From Polytrichum commune (Eukaryota; Streptophyta; Polytrichopsida; Polytrichales; Polytrichaceae): a stretch of 64,000 nt of DNA. Shown in pieces: positions 33,415 through 43,834 of this stretch; positions within the stretch are counted from its first letter, which is position 1, and the number at the start of each line of letters is the position of its first letter. Location: assembly GCA_950295325.1 (NCBI GenBank), contig OX485806.1, positions 42,284,001-42,348,000 of the forward strand, in the 5' to 3' direction. Both the position numbers and the translations under genes were made by a program. The notes beneath the pieces were generated by a model. It worked only from the letters and a program-made list of their open reading frames with translations, was not told the DNA's origin and made no database searches.

Positions 33415-34122
33415 GTCGTAAGTTGGCCTCACTGATGAGTGTGACATCACGAGGGAGATGTGAAAAACACCCACGAATGGCAGTCGGGTGTAACTGCTGT
33501 GGGTACAACACCATCAACTGGTGAAGATGACGACGAGCCACACGGGTGGACACTTGCGAGTTGTCCACATAGACATACCGCTTGACTGTAAGGCCAGCTT
33601 CCAATACGGCTGCTAATCATGTGCCAATGCCCCCAAACAGCTTCACCAAAGTAATCCTAGTGTCTGGAGGGCACCACAAAATGGGGAGTGCCAATGTGGA
33701 TAGACTATCCGATATGATTGGTGTGGTAGAACTGAGAGAGAGGACAATGTTTTCACAGCGTTGGAACAAGTCGGAGGAATCACGCCACAGAGGTAGAGGG
33801 TCCTTAGAATGGCGTACCAAGGTATGCCTAGGTGTCATCTCTCGTGGGTCTTCAACACTCCCCATGAATGCCAATGACTCCTCCAATAATGCGGATCCAT
33901 GAGGCAATGTATCCACCATAGCACTGGATCCAAAAACCATGGATAATGGTGCGATGGTTGCAGCCGTTGCGAATGCCACAGGAATGAGTTCCCTACGACC
34001 GTCTCCAGCCGACCAACCTGGGCGGATCCAAGCCTCCTCAGTCCAGTTGTCCAATCCAAAACCAAGGGGGTAAAGTGCTTGCTGACCAACTAAAATATCA
34101 TAGTTGGTCGCATCCGTCACCC
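33412..34122 (-). pseudogene. Fragment of protease plus DNA methyltransferase from a second copy
   Basis: On the minus strand this matches 38080-38795 of the larger element, with clear divergence. It starts in the retropepsin tail (TDATNYDILVGQQALYPLGF), runs through the linker, and includes methyltransferase motif I with its surroundings (FGGIGTWLAAVLEAGL, VYVDNSQVSTRVARRHLHQL). It ends at NLRHL, just before the catalytic PCQ block. It has no stop within the shared part, and keeps a CGA (Arg) where the larger copy has TGA. One Gly of motif I is Trp here. It is truncated at both ends by joints to LTR sequences, so it cannot make an enzyme. It proves the methyltransferase was part of a multi-copy element. 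Confidence 0.9.
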
Positions 34123-34239
34123 TCTATTTACACTATTGGATTCTCCCTTGGTGGAGTGAGAGATAGCTTGATTAATTGTGTACATTTGAAGAGAGATGTA
34201 GAGCTCTTGTGAGTGTTCTACTCTCTTCCTTCTCACTTC

Positions 34240-35880
34240 GCAAGAATGCGCATGATTCCTTTTCTTTTCTTCCAATCTTGAGTTACAACACTCAAGAAAG
34301 AGTGTGAGAACAAGTGGTGGCGGGATTGTGGAGTGGAGAACGACAAACATCGCGGATTAGCGGAGCAACAAGAAGAAAGAGGTGTATTTGTGAAGTGCAC
34401 ACATCACTTTGAATTGTGGTGAGAAATCTTTGAATTTTTCACGGAATTTTGTACCATTTGTTTGCCCACAAGCATGAATTTGTGAAGTGGGAGGCGTACA
34501 AGTATTTGTGATCTTCAAAGAGATCAAAATCTTCCCAAAAAAAAAAAAAAATTGAAAGGAAGAAGAGGGAGGCGGCCTGCCTCCCTCCGCTGCTGGGTCT
34601 GTTGTAAGAGTTGGTCTGCGGTTGCCCGCGGCGGCGGTGGCTTGCATGCCTGCCAACCATCAAAGGCACCAGGCCCTTTAATTAACTAACTCGGGAGGCA
34701 GTGACAATAAATAACAATACTAGGCTTTCACAAGGAATGAATACAATGTAAATCCCTAAACAAGGATCCATAGGAGGCTAGTGATCGGGGAGAGATTTTT
34801 TGGGTATCATCGGTTGAGACCCGGGTGTTTGCAAATCCAACCGGTTACGTAGTGACAATTCGTTTTATTTTTATTTTTATTTTATTTTATAAATGAATTA
34901 ATGCCTTAATTAATTAAAAACCGGACTTTTTAAAATTAAAAATTAAAAAACCGGATTTTTAATTTTTAATTACATTAATTATTTATTTTATGTTTTCCTT
35001 CAACTTCTCATTTTTCTTTTCTCTCTAAGAGGTCAATTTCTTGTTTTCATTAATCATGAACACAAGATGAAACCAAATTTCTTATGAAATATTAAGGTGT
35101 TTGGGATTGCTTTTAGGAATCGTGTTGCACGAAATTTCTGAGGAGTGTCATTGGAAATTGGGTGGAATATGGAATTCCGTTCGGCCTAAAATAAATTATT
35201 ATTAGGGTCGAATTGTGTTTGTCAACACATATTCCCGGCATTCTTGTGAGGAGGGATTCTTAGGTTGTAGTGGGAAGATGAGAGATGTACATAGGTAATA
35301 TTTCATTTTCTTAAGCAACAGGGGCTCTTCATTTTGACCACCAACCGCAGGCGGGTGCCGGTTGGTCGCGGTCGCTTTCAATTGTTTAAGTGTTGTTTTG
35401 GGGAAAAGGATCCAATGTTGTTATTGCATTGTTCCTTGTATTTTGTTGTGGTACCTTTCCCCGTGGCGGGCTGTTGTGTTGGAGTTTTTCAACATTGCCC
35501 CATTTTTGTGTTGTCCTAGTTTGTGATAGGGTATTGTGGGGGTGAGGTCGGAGTAATGACCGAGGAGACCCTTGTGTGTGTACCAAGTGGGCGGTGCTTG
35601 TATTCCCTTATAGTGAGGCTGGATTGATGACCAGCAGACCATAAGATTTGGTGGTGGTTGCAGGTGCAGGTTGCTTTTACCCTAATACCACATTAGTTTA
35701 GGTTGTTGGCTCCAGTGACCAAATCCATTGCGGGTTTATGGTTACAACTCGGAGCCAACATCATCGTTCTCCGTCTCCGGCATCATCGCAAGGTCAATCT
35801 TTATACCCGTGATAGCACCCGACGAGGTTTTTTAGCCTACTTCGGCGTGGGGGACTGCCACTCGGTCTCACGTCCTTTGG
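34240..35880 (+). other. 5' leader of the methyltransferase retroelement
   Basis: About 1.6 kb between the LTR remnant and gag with no convincing protein. The part from about 35090 to 35880 is clearly repeated at about 63010-63800 (shared blocks include TGGTCGCTTTCAATTGTTTA-type sequence, GGAGACCCTTGTGTGTG, AAGTGGGCGGTGCTTGTATT and GATAGCACCCGACGAGGTTT). The earlier part (34240-34700) ends in a poly-A run at 34538-34551. Possible LTR or leader, boundary unknown. Confidence 0.55.
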
Positions 35881-35898
35881 GTGGGATCCTTTGACGAG

Positions 35899-37769
35899 AT
35901 GGAGGAGGAGACGCGAGGCGGCATCCGGGACCGATTTTCTGGTCCAGCGGGGACCATTTCCTTGCAAGATTGGAAAATTTGGTTCAGAATATGGATGAGG
36001 GAGAAGCGTCAACGCAATACCAACTTCAATGATTGGTATGCGTTCGAGCTTCTGTCACAGCATTTGGAGCACGAAGCTCTCCAAACCTATGAGTAATGGA
36101 CGGATGCTCATTGGATGGAGTTGTGCCAAGTGGAGCGGTACTGGGAGACTCGGGTTGAGTTGGTGTCCGCATTGAAGGAAGGCGCAGCTTCCAGTTTGAT
36201 GGCCGTTCCTGAAGTTAAGCCAGAGGTACCGGAGGGAGATATGTGGTGGATGTGGAGGGAGCTCCTCCTGGTGAGTCGAGGGCTAGGGGTCCTGCTCTTG
36301 CCGCGGCGAGTACTTCGAGCCCCATTCTTCCACTGTCACGTTATGCCCAGGCTACCCAGGCGGCATTAGCTTCTTTAGGAGCTCCGCCGGATTTTGGTCC
36401 TCTGCAGGAATTCCAACTCCATTTGGAGGAGGAATATGGAGGCTTCCGCCGCGATCAAATGCAGCGTATCCAGGACTTTCGACGGGAGAAAGATGACACA
36501 CCTCGTACCATGTACACGAGGTTGGTGAGGTTTGCCAGGGAATCTGGAGGTGTTTTTGCTAAGAGCCAGTTGGTAAAGGTGTTTTTGTCAAAGATTGACA
36601 AACGCCTCATTGACTTAGCTTTGCCCAGGATCATCATGGATTTTGGTGGCCAAGCGACATTTGCGGAAGCTTTCGCCATTGTTGAGCAGTGTGATCGTGC
36701 ATTGTGTCAGCACGACTCCACTGACTTGGTGTCCATGCTAGTGGATTCTAGCAAATCCCGGAAAGTTCCGGTTGCGACTGCGGGGTTGGCGGAGGCAGAA
36801 ATGGACAGGACCTTGCATTGTTCGTCTTGTGGGCAGGCGGGCCATGCTAAGAAAGATTGTCCTTCAAAGCAAAAGCAAGCCCAGACCGTCACTACTCCGA
36901 AGCGGAAACCATTTGTTCCCTCTAAGGGCGCGGCAAAGGGGGCGGGTAATCAGTTACCCAAACAGTTGAAGTGTTCCCATTGTGGGCGGAACAATCACGC
37001 AGTGGAGAACTGCTTCGCTCTCCATCCAGAGAAACGTCCTTCTTCCGAACGGGAAAAGACGTTGAAGGCGAAGATTGGTGTCTTAGAGGAGAGGTTCAAA
37101 ACTTTGGCATCATCTAGCCAAATTTTGGACTCACCATCTACCTCCGGAACTAAGGCTAGTTCTTCCACTCCAGATTATTATATGTTTGGAGCTTCTGGAC
37201 AGGTGGTGAGTTCCGCAGCGGTGACACGTGCTCAAACCGTGTCACAATCCACGCCTCCGACCACAGGGGAGTCTGTGGACAACTTACGCGCTCGGAACAA
37301 TGGTCCTGCGGATCAAATTGGCCAGGCACGTCTTCCATTGTCTTTTGGATTGGCTGACGCTGCCCAATCTATCAGTGGTCGTAATCCGAGCTTGGAGGCT
37401 TCGAATCCGGAGACCGACGTGGTGCACACTTTGGCATCCAAAGTGTTGCACATCCCTTTGTTCACAGCGATGGAGTGGTCGTCATCAGATGTCCAACCTG
37501 CTAAGGTTTTTCACCTAGCAGGTAGGATTTTGGAGGGAAAGGCATCCCCATCTTCTTTGACTGTGGCTCAAGCTGCCGCGGACCTTCCTACCACGGAGGA
37601 TCCGGAGGAAGCGGCCAAACGGCGAGCGAGGCTTGCGGCTGAGGCCATTATGTCTTTTGACGCACACACCTCAGATGGCCAAGAGCCCACCTCATCTTAT
37701 GATTCACCAGCCTCCGCAGGTGCAGCTTATCTCTCAAATGTAGCTGCTCGACCTGCTCGCGAGTGTTAA
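35899..37769 (+). pseudogene. Gag protein with two CCHC zinc knuckles
   Basis: Gag packages the element RNA. The frame begins near 35899 (MEEETRGGIRDRFSGPAGTI) and runs SLQDWKIWFRIWMREKRQRN; a TAA at 36094 and a frameshift near 36240 interrupt it. The main part (36243-37769, 508 residues) holds the retrotransposon gag core (FRREKDDTPRTMYTRLVRFA, LVKVFLSKIDKRLIDLALPR). Then come two zinc knuckles of pattern C-x2-C-x4-H-x4-C: CSSCGQAGHAKKDC and CSHCGRNNHAVENC. A coiled segment and a low-complexity Ser/Ala-rich tail follow. It ends at TAA (37767), but the same frame continues into the protease. This is therefore probably an internal CAA-to-TAA change in a single Gag-Pol frame. Confidence 0.9.
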
Positions 37770-38170
37770 CGCATTCGACCTGGCTTTGTACGGATGGTGA
37801 ATGATTCCGAGATTTTGATGGTCCATCGGACTAGGGGCAACCCTATTCGCGTTGCTCCCCAGTGTGTGATGATGGATTCAGGAGCACAACCTGTTATGAT
37901 CGGCAAGACGCTTGGCGCAGGCATTGCGGTTGACAACCGACGACTTGGCTCCATGCCCATTTACCATCGTCACATCTATTGGCCACGTGGAGCGGGCCAC
38001 TGGTTGTACTTGGGAGCCATTACAGCTTAGCTTCTAAGTGAAGCCTGGAGATTCACCCGCACCTCTTTTTCTTAGGTGTGCGGTGACGGATGCGACCAAC
38101 TATGACATTTTAGTTGGTCAGCAAACACTTTATCCCCTCGGTTTTGGTTTGGACAACTGGACAGAGGAGG
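37770..38170 (+). pseudogene. Retropepsin (aspartic protease)
   Basis: The protease matures Gag-Pol. The active site is VMMDSGAQPVMIGKTLG (Asp-Ser-Gly, about 37868-37920). The C-terminal half, CAVTDATNYDILVGQQTLYP (about 38080-38140), includes the YDILxG block typical of the family. A frameshift lies between the halves (about 38030). The first half is in the gag frame; the second shares its frame with the methyltransferase. The order gag-protease-methyltransferase-RT places the extra domain inside Pol, between protease and RT. Confidence 0.82.
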
Positions 38171-39531
38171 CTTGGATTCGACCAGGTTGGTCAGCTGGAG
38201 ACGGCCGTAAGGAATTTATTCCTCTGGCCTTTGCCGCGGCCGCCACCATCGAACCATTATCCATGGTTTTTGGGTGCAATACTATTGTGGATACATTGCC
38301 TTATGGATCCGCATTATTGGAGGAGTCATTGGCATTCATGGGGGATGTTGAAGACCCACGAGAGATGGCACCTAGACGTGCCTTGGTGCACCATCCTAAG
38401 GACCCTCTACCTCCGTGGCATGATTCCTCTGGCTTGTTCCAAAAATGTGAGGACATTGTCCTCTCCCTTGGTTCTACCACACATTTCATTCCGGATGGTT
38501 CATCCACGTTGGCACGTCCCATTTTGTGGCGGCCGCCAGACACTGGAATTACTTTAGTGGAGTTGTTTGGGGGCATCGGCACGGGATTAGCAGCCGTATT
38601 GGAGGCTGGCCTTACACTCACACGGTATGTCTATGTGGACAACTCTCAAGTGTCCACCCGTGTGGCTCGTCACCATCTTCACCAATTAATGGTGTTGTAC
38701 CCTCAACAGTTGCCTTCAACTGCCATTCATGGGTGTTTTTCACGTCTACCTTGTGATGTCACACTCATCAGTGATGCCGACTTATGACACTTGGATCCAG
38801 TGGATATGGTGATTGCGGGATGGCCATGCCAGGGCCATTCACATGCTGGAACAGGCGGAGGACTAGAGGATCCCAAGTCTAGTCTATTTTGGGACCTCAT
38901 TCGCCTCATGCAGTGGTGGTAGTCCCACCAACCTTTCCGTCCAGGGTATATTTTCGAGAATGTACCTTTGTTGGGAGACTCTCGGGACAAGGTGTTGGAA
39001 GGCGATTATTATGTTCGTCAACACCTTAGAGATCCCATTTTTGTGGATGCCACGAGCATTGGTTCTTATGCCCACCGGCCTCGGTGGATTTGGACCAACC
39101 TCGCACCATCATCTACTTTAGCTACAGCATTTTCTGCGGTGCCTCCACCTTTTGATCAAAAGGTGGATGACATCTTGGATCCAAACCGGACTTCTTTGCC
39201 GGTTGTTCGAGATAATTTACCCCCGTTGGCATTGGTCAACAAAATGGGGGCACCACGGCGGGCCTTTCCCACATTTATGACGTTTCCACAGTCATTCGCT
39301 TTCCGCGATAGGGGGCCGGGTATGGTGTGGGATGTTCACACCAAAACCCACACCGAACCATTGGCTGACGAACGGGAGCGTGCCATGGGATTCCGCAGTG
39401 GCACCACCGCAGCTCCCGGCCTTTCTGAGGGCCAACGACGCTTCGTGTTGGGCCAAACTATGGATCTTCATACCATGGTGTGGACTGTTGCTTTATGCCT
39501 TTCATTGCCAAGGCATCGTGGTGACCAATAG
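38171..39531 (+). pseudogene. Cytosine-5 DNA methyltransferase domain in Pol
   Basis: After a roughly 120-residue linker the C5-methyltransferase motifs appear in order. Motif I, which binds S-adenosylmethionine, is TLVELFGGIGTGLAAVLEAG. Motif IV with the catalytic Cys is MVIAGWPCQGHSHAG (about 38806-38850). Motif VI, with the catalytic Glu, is YIFENVPL. Motif VIII is AHRPRWIWTN. Motifs IX-X are ERERAMGFRSGTT with a Gln-Arg-Arg and VLGQTMDLHTMVW, resembling DRM/DNMT3-type ends in the family as I know it. All lie in one frame (38038-39531), interrupted only by TGA at 38785 and TAG at 38920; both are C-to-T changes of plausible CGA and CAG. The inverted fragment still has CGA at the first site. 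The PCQ is Dcm/DNMT1-like, so the subfamily is open. Confidence 0.92.
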
Positions 39532-40640
39532 TTGTCTCTGGGGGCAGAGGACTCTGGTCAGGGGGCACAGCAGTCCACACCCATGGAGGAAGGAATTCAC
39601 GCCATGGTTGGAGAAGCCGAACGAATTTCTCAATTCGAGCAGCATGTGATGGAGGAGCTTTGAGCTCAATATTTTTACACTGCTTCAGTTTCTTCGCCTC
39701 CGGTGGTGGCTTCATCATCACATATTGGTGGTTATGAAGAAATGTCAGACTCTAGTGCTAGCACCGAGACTGGGGGCATGGTTAAGGCCCCCTCCTCTCA
39801 TTAGCAATTAGAGTCTGTGCCAGCATCAGGTGGTTCTCCTTTGGTGGAGAGGGAGACTACAGAGTTTGATGATTGGCTACTTGAATTAGGCCTTCGTCTC
39901 ACTGGTGCTGAGGCACGGAAGGTACGAGCATTTATTCGCTCGTACCGTAGATGTTTTGCTTTTAGCCTTCAGGATCTTAAAGGTTATAAAGGAAAACCCT
40001 ACCACATTCAGTTGGAGGACGACCATCCCATTTTTCGGAGACCTTACAGGCTCGTTGCCGAGAGCTCTTGGCAGCAGGGCTAATCGAACTTTCCAACGGG
40101 AAATATGCTTGTGCTACGGTTATGCCATCAAAGAAGGATATCTTTGGCAATTGGACGGAGAAACGGATGTGTGGGGATTACCGTCCAGTTAATCGGAAGA
40201 CCAAGTTGGATCGGTATCCCATGCCAATCTCGGAGGAGTTGTTCGATGCCATTGAATTTTCTCGGGTCTTCAGCACCTTGGACTTGAGATCCGGATATCA
40301 CCAACTTCCATTACTTAGGGGAGATCGGGTGAAGACCGCATTTTGGGGAGTTGATCATGATGGGAAAGATCAACTATACCATTGGAAGTTTCTTCCATTT
40401 GGCCTCAAGAATGCGCCTGCTGAGTTTCAGAGAGTGATGGACGAAGTTCTCTCTAGCTCGTCTTTTGCTCGGTGTTACATTGATGACGTAATCATTTTCA
40501 GCAAAACACCACAAGAGCATGTAAAGCATCTTCAAGCCGTTTTTGAGCGATTATGGCGGTGGGGATTGCGCTTGCACCATGGCAAGTGCAAGTTTTTCCA
40601 TGACCGACTAGCATATCTAGGTCATATGATTATCCCATGA
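39532..40640 (+). pseudogene. Linker and reverse transcriptase
   Basis: The methyltransferase frame continues through TAG (39529), TGA (39661) and TAG (39802) as a Ser-rich linker and then the RT start (FRRPYRLVAE at about 40030). A frameshift near 40060 moves to a second frame: AAGLIELSNGKYACATVMP, RMCGDYRPVNRKT, the palm block FSTLDLRSGYHQLPL, and FLPFGLKNAPAEFQRVMDEV. The catalytic box is CYIDDVIIFS (YIDD, intact), then HGKCKFFHDRLAYLGHMI. A TGA at 40638 precedes the connection to RNase H in the same frame. These are canonical Ty3/gypsy RT blocks. Confidence 0.92.
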
Positions 40641-41205
40641 GGTCTTGGGGTGCAACAAGCTAAGGTGGACGCCTTGCAGAAGATCCCGGCACCGGTCGAT
40701 GTGTCGAGACTTTGTGCTTTCTTGGGCTTGGCGAATTACTATCGTCGATTCGTCAAGAACTTCAGCTTGATCGCCAAGCCTCTTACCATTCTCACGAGCA
40801 AGGACCAACCTTGGGCTTGGGGTCGTGAGCAGCAACAGGCATTTGAGACATTGAAGCAGAAACTGGGTGCAGCTCCAGTGCTTCGACGTCCGGATGTTTC
40901 CAAATCCTTCCAGTTGCATACGGATTGGAGTTTATTGGGTTTGGGAGTAGTTCTCACTCAGAAGGATGATTTTGGCCGGGAGTATGTTGTTGCTTACGCT
41001 TCGCGAAGAAATAACACGGCGGAGGTTAATTATTCGTCCTACGAAGGAGAAGCATTGGCGGCGGTATGGGCTATTGCCCATTTTCGGCCGTATCTTTATG
41101 GTGAGCACTTTACTTTAGTGACTGACCATCAGCCGTTACGGTGGCTCATGGAGTCGGATAAGCTTACTGGCAAGCTTGCCAAGTGGGCTTTGTTGCTCTA
41201 GGAAT
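40641..41205 (+). pseudogene. RT connection and RNase H
   Basis: The thumb/connection (RLCAFLGLANYYRRFVKNFS, QQQAFETLKQKL) is followed by RNase H with its acidic residues: LHTDWSLLGLGVVL, VNYSSYEGEALAAVWAIAHF and FTLVTDHQPLRWLM. At 41199 a TAG stands where Gln is expected in the conserved (L)QEYDFE block. Right after EYDFELD the sequence jumps to the integrase core, so the RNase H tail and the integrase zinc domain are deleted. Confidence 0.9.
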
Positions 41206-41930
41206 ATGACTTTGAGTTGGATCGTGTGTTGGTACGTTTTGGAGCACCGGCTGAGGTGTTGACGGACCAAGGGAAGGAGTTCCTTGGTACTTTTGAGGAG
41301 TTGTGCACCAAGGCGCTCATAGATCACCGCACCACCTCTCGGGATCATCCGGAGGCAGATGGCTTGGCTGAACAGGTTGTTCAGACAACCAAGCATGGTT
41401 TGAGGAAGTATGGATTACTTTGGGGAAGCCACCGGGATTGGGACCTTATGTTGCCTTGGATTGCTATGGGCTATCGATTTGGTAGGCAGGCCTCTTTGGC
41501 ATCCTACAGCCCGTATAAGTTATTGTATGGACGTGAGCCTATTCCCCCGAGTTCTATTCGGGAAAAGTTAGCTCCTGTTGTGGACTTGGATGACCCAAAC
41601 ATTTGGGCAGAGTGTTTGCAGGAGCGGGCTCAATTCTTCCAGAGAGCCATGCCTATGGCCATGGAGAATTTGTCCATTGCTCAACACTGTGACACATTGC
41701 GTTATGCACGCATTTGCAGTGGTGCTTACCGACCTCAGTTGCGGAGATTTCGGCAAGGGGATTATGTTTATCTCCAACTTGAGGCGCCTACAACATTGGA
41801 TGTCAGGGCGGGGCGCACTATCCTTCGGGTGAAGGAGGTGTTGCCGAGTGGTTTGTTGTTGTTGGAAGGCAAGGATGGCAGGGAATGTCGCGAGCATTCC
41901 AAAAACTGTGCCCATGTCATCTACCCATTG
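41206..41930 (+). pseudogene. Integrase core and C-terminus, N-terminal part deleted
   Basis: The segment starts at RVLVRFGAPAEVLTDQGKEF, which carries the second catalytic Asp. The Glu is in HPEADGLAEQVVQT. The HHCC zinc-binding region and the first catalytic Asp are missing (deletion at about 41215). The post-core part is typical: PWIAMGYRFGRQASLASYSP, YKLLYGREPI, and a terminal barrel-like region (FRQGDYVYLQLEAP, ILRVKEVLPSGLLLLEGKDG). A frameshift near 41915 joins it to a PHD-finger frame. With two catalytic elements absent, this copy cannot integrate. Confidence 0.9.
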
Positions 41931-42127
41931 AGGGTACAGTTCATCCTGAACTGGCCGTCGTGCCAGAGGGTCTTCCATGTTTTGTGTGTGGAGAGAAGAA
42001 AGGAGCGGCTACTATGCTCTTGTATGATCAGTGTCAACGTGGTTGGCACATGACATGTTTGAGGCCACCTTTGACTTCTCTACCATCTGGACAGTGGAGT
42101 TGTCCTCGCTGTCGAGGATCTTCATGA
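41915..42127 (+). pseudogene. PHD finger at the end of Pol
   Basis: After CHLPIEGTVHPELAVVPEG the sequence reads CFVC, then MLLYDQCQRGWHMTC, then LRPPLTSLPSGQWSCPRC and a stop. This is the PHD (C4-H-C3) layout: C-x2-C, then the LLxC position, DxC, WH-x2-C, CP-x-C. The third zinc ligand, normally Cys in LLCD, is Tyr here (TGT to TAT, a G-to-A change). PHD fingers bind histone H3 tails. Many plant Ty3/gypsy integrases instead end in a chromodomain, so this finger plausibly took the chromatin-targeting role. That role is inference. Distance and frame suggest it was the C-terminus of integrase rather than a separate gene. Confidence 0.85.
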
Positions 42128-42398
42128 TCATGTGTGCTCAGGCCTGCCTAAATGGAAGATGAGGAGTTATGGCTTAGAAACGCAATCGACATGAGGCGGT
42201 GAAATTAATTCTGTGGAATCTGATGGCCAACCATCAGAGGCGATTAAGGATGGGGCTCACATTGCACCTAGCCTACAGTTCTTTGGGATGACGTTCGCCA
42301 CGCTAGTTTGTTGCGGAGCAATCCGTCATTATCCATACCCTTGGCTTAGCATTGGTCCTAGCTGCTTGGCGGGACTCCATAGTCAGCTAAGGGGGGCA

Positions 42399-42941
42399 TG
42401 TCGAGATGTGTTGTTCATGTGTGACCATGTTATGTTTTAGTGTTGTTTATTAATGGTGGTTGGTACTCGAGCTGCAGTGACACACGATCGGTATTTACAT
42501 GACAGCTGTGACGGTATGCGGCGTCAGCGATCACACCTTATCCGTTGGACTTCATCCATGTTTTGGATGAACCTTAGTTTTGGAAAGTGAGGCTCCTAAG
42601 TGAGGAGCCTCCTCCTTGGCTTGGCATTCTTGCCAAGTCAAGTCTTGTAAGTTAGTGTGTGAAGAGAGCTTGTGTGAGGTGTAGATTGCGTGATTTTGCA
42701 ATAAATTTTGAGTTCTTCTCCCTTTATTTACACTCTTGGATTCTCCCTTGGTGGAGTGAGAGATAGCTTGACTAATTGTGTGCATTTGAAGAGAGATTTA
42801 GAGCTCTTGATAGTGTTCCACTCTCTTCCTTGTCTGTCGAGGTGTGTTGTTTATGTGTGACCTTGCTATGTTTTAGTGTTGTTTGTTAGTGGTGGTTGGT
42901 ACTCGAGCTGCAGTGACACACGATCGGTATTTACACGACAA
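42399..42941 (+). repeat. Family D LTR, 3' copy, with a second partial copy
   Basis: A first LTR start TGTCGAGATGTGTTGTTCAT (42399) runs to about 42834. A second start TGTCGAGGTGTGTTGTTTAT (42835) repeats only the first 107 bp and ends ATTTACACGACA at 42941. The shared part includes ACTCGAGCTGCAGTGACACA. Two adjacent starts suggest unequal recombination or a second insertion. The block 42721-42834 recurs at 34123-34235. Confidence 0.65.
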
Positions 42942-43596
42942 TGCGAAGACAAGAATTTTGTGTATCAAGGGACAGGGAGGTCATTGCGTGGTAGAGGAAC
43001 ATGCTTAAATAATGACAAATCCGTGTTAGATGGACGTGTGCTTTCTTAAATTGATCGCCTAACCTCAAATTCATGTTGAATTTGAATGGAAGGAAGGATC
43101 AAAGGGCATAATGCCTTCCTAAAGCATGGGCCCATTGTACATTAATACATTGCTTGATAATGTTATGTAACCTAGGGCATGGCCACACTAGGGGTGTTGG
43201 GCTGGAACCAAAGAAGGCCAAGTGAGTTGGGAAGCTCCCAACCAGGTAGGGGGTTTAGTTATGGGTGTAGACCGCAACAGGCGGGTTTCTGATGGAGACG
43301 ACAACTGATCATTCAACCTCTTTTCTGTTATTGGGCTTCCAAGCTCCGAGGGCTCTCCGACCTCCCATGATGATGATGGTGGGCGCCAAAAATGCGATGG
43401 AGTAAGTCAGCCACAACTATGGCCTCTTATCAGCTTCAGTTTCAGCTATGTAACATTTGGGCGGGCTTTTCCTTTTGCAAAACAAGTTGGAAACGGAGCA
43501 TTTTTGGCAGCAACAAGGTGGATGATGGAGCCCTTGCTTGGTCGTTAAGTTAGGGTTGCAAAAAAAAATTCAGATGGTTATGGTCAGAAATGTGGT
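42942..43596. other. No gene recognised
   Basis: Mixed-composition sequence with no domain, RNA gene or repeat that I can see. A short poly-A tract lies at 43561. Confidence 0.4.
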
Positions 43597-43833
43597 CAAG
43601 GTTGTCTATTGTGTCGTGACAGAGGCTAATCTCGGCATAATGTCGTGCCGTCACGACACGTATCCGTCACTACATTATGCCGGATGTTGTCTTTATCCTG
43701 ACGGACTTGAATTTTACCGAATTCTGTGTGTAATTACATTACCCCATTTCGGACACGTAGGATGTAAGATGTCCACGTGTGATGACTTGTCAGCAAAGTA
43801 GAGGTAAAGTGGGGAAAAAATTACTAGCCCCCG
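43597..43833. repeat. Left terminal inverted repeat of a large hAT element
   Basis: CAAGGTTGTCTATTGTGTCG onward matches, inverted, 56046-56282 (outer end CAGGGTTGTCTATTGTGTCG). The matching length is about 235 bp, with perhaps 10 percent differences, and includes GTCACGACA-rich subrepeats. The first bases fit hAT termini (CAGGG, here CAAGG). The 8 bp outside (AATGTGGT) do not match the right flank (AACCTTAG). Confidence 0.8.
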
Positions 43834-43834
43834 T

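Larger units (their letters stand above)
34123..42941 (+). mobile_element. Ty3/gypsy element encoding a cytosine-5 DNA methyltransferase and a PHD finger
   Basis: Domain order is gag with two zinc knuckles, retropepsin, DNA methyltransferase, reverse transcriptase, RNase H, integrase remnant and PHD finger. LTR sequence (family D) is present at both ends: about 34123-34235 repeats 42721-42835, sharing GGATTCTCCCTTGGTGGAGT. The 3' LTR begins at about 42399 (TGTCGAGATGTGTTG), and a second partial LTR start follows at 42835 (TGTCGAGGTGTG). The 5' LTR has lost its start at the joint with the inverted fragment. No target duplication could be found. Nine or more in-frame stops, at least three frameshifts and a deletion before the integrase core show the copy is dead. 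Confidence 0.88.

Noticed and set aside
36115..36369. Separate small gene upstream of gag
   Set aside because: Its first half is gag sequence in the correct frame and its second half is out-of-frame gag; it reflects the frameshift near 36240.
38171..39531. Host DRM/DNMT gene interrupted by a retroelement
   Set aside because: The frame is shared with retropepsin upstream and the RT start downstream, no introns are present, and a second copy has the same protease-methyltransferase fusion.
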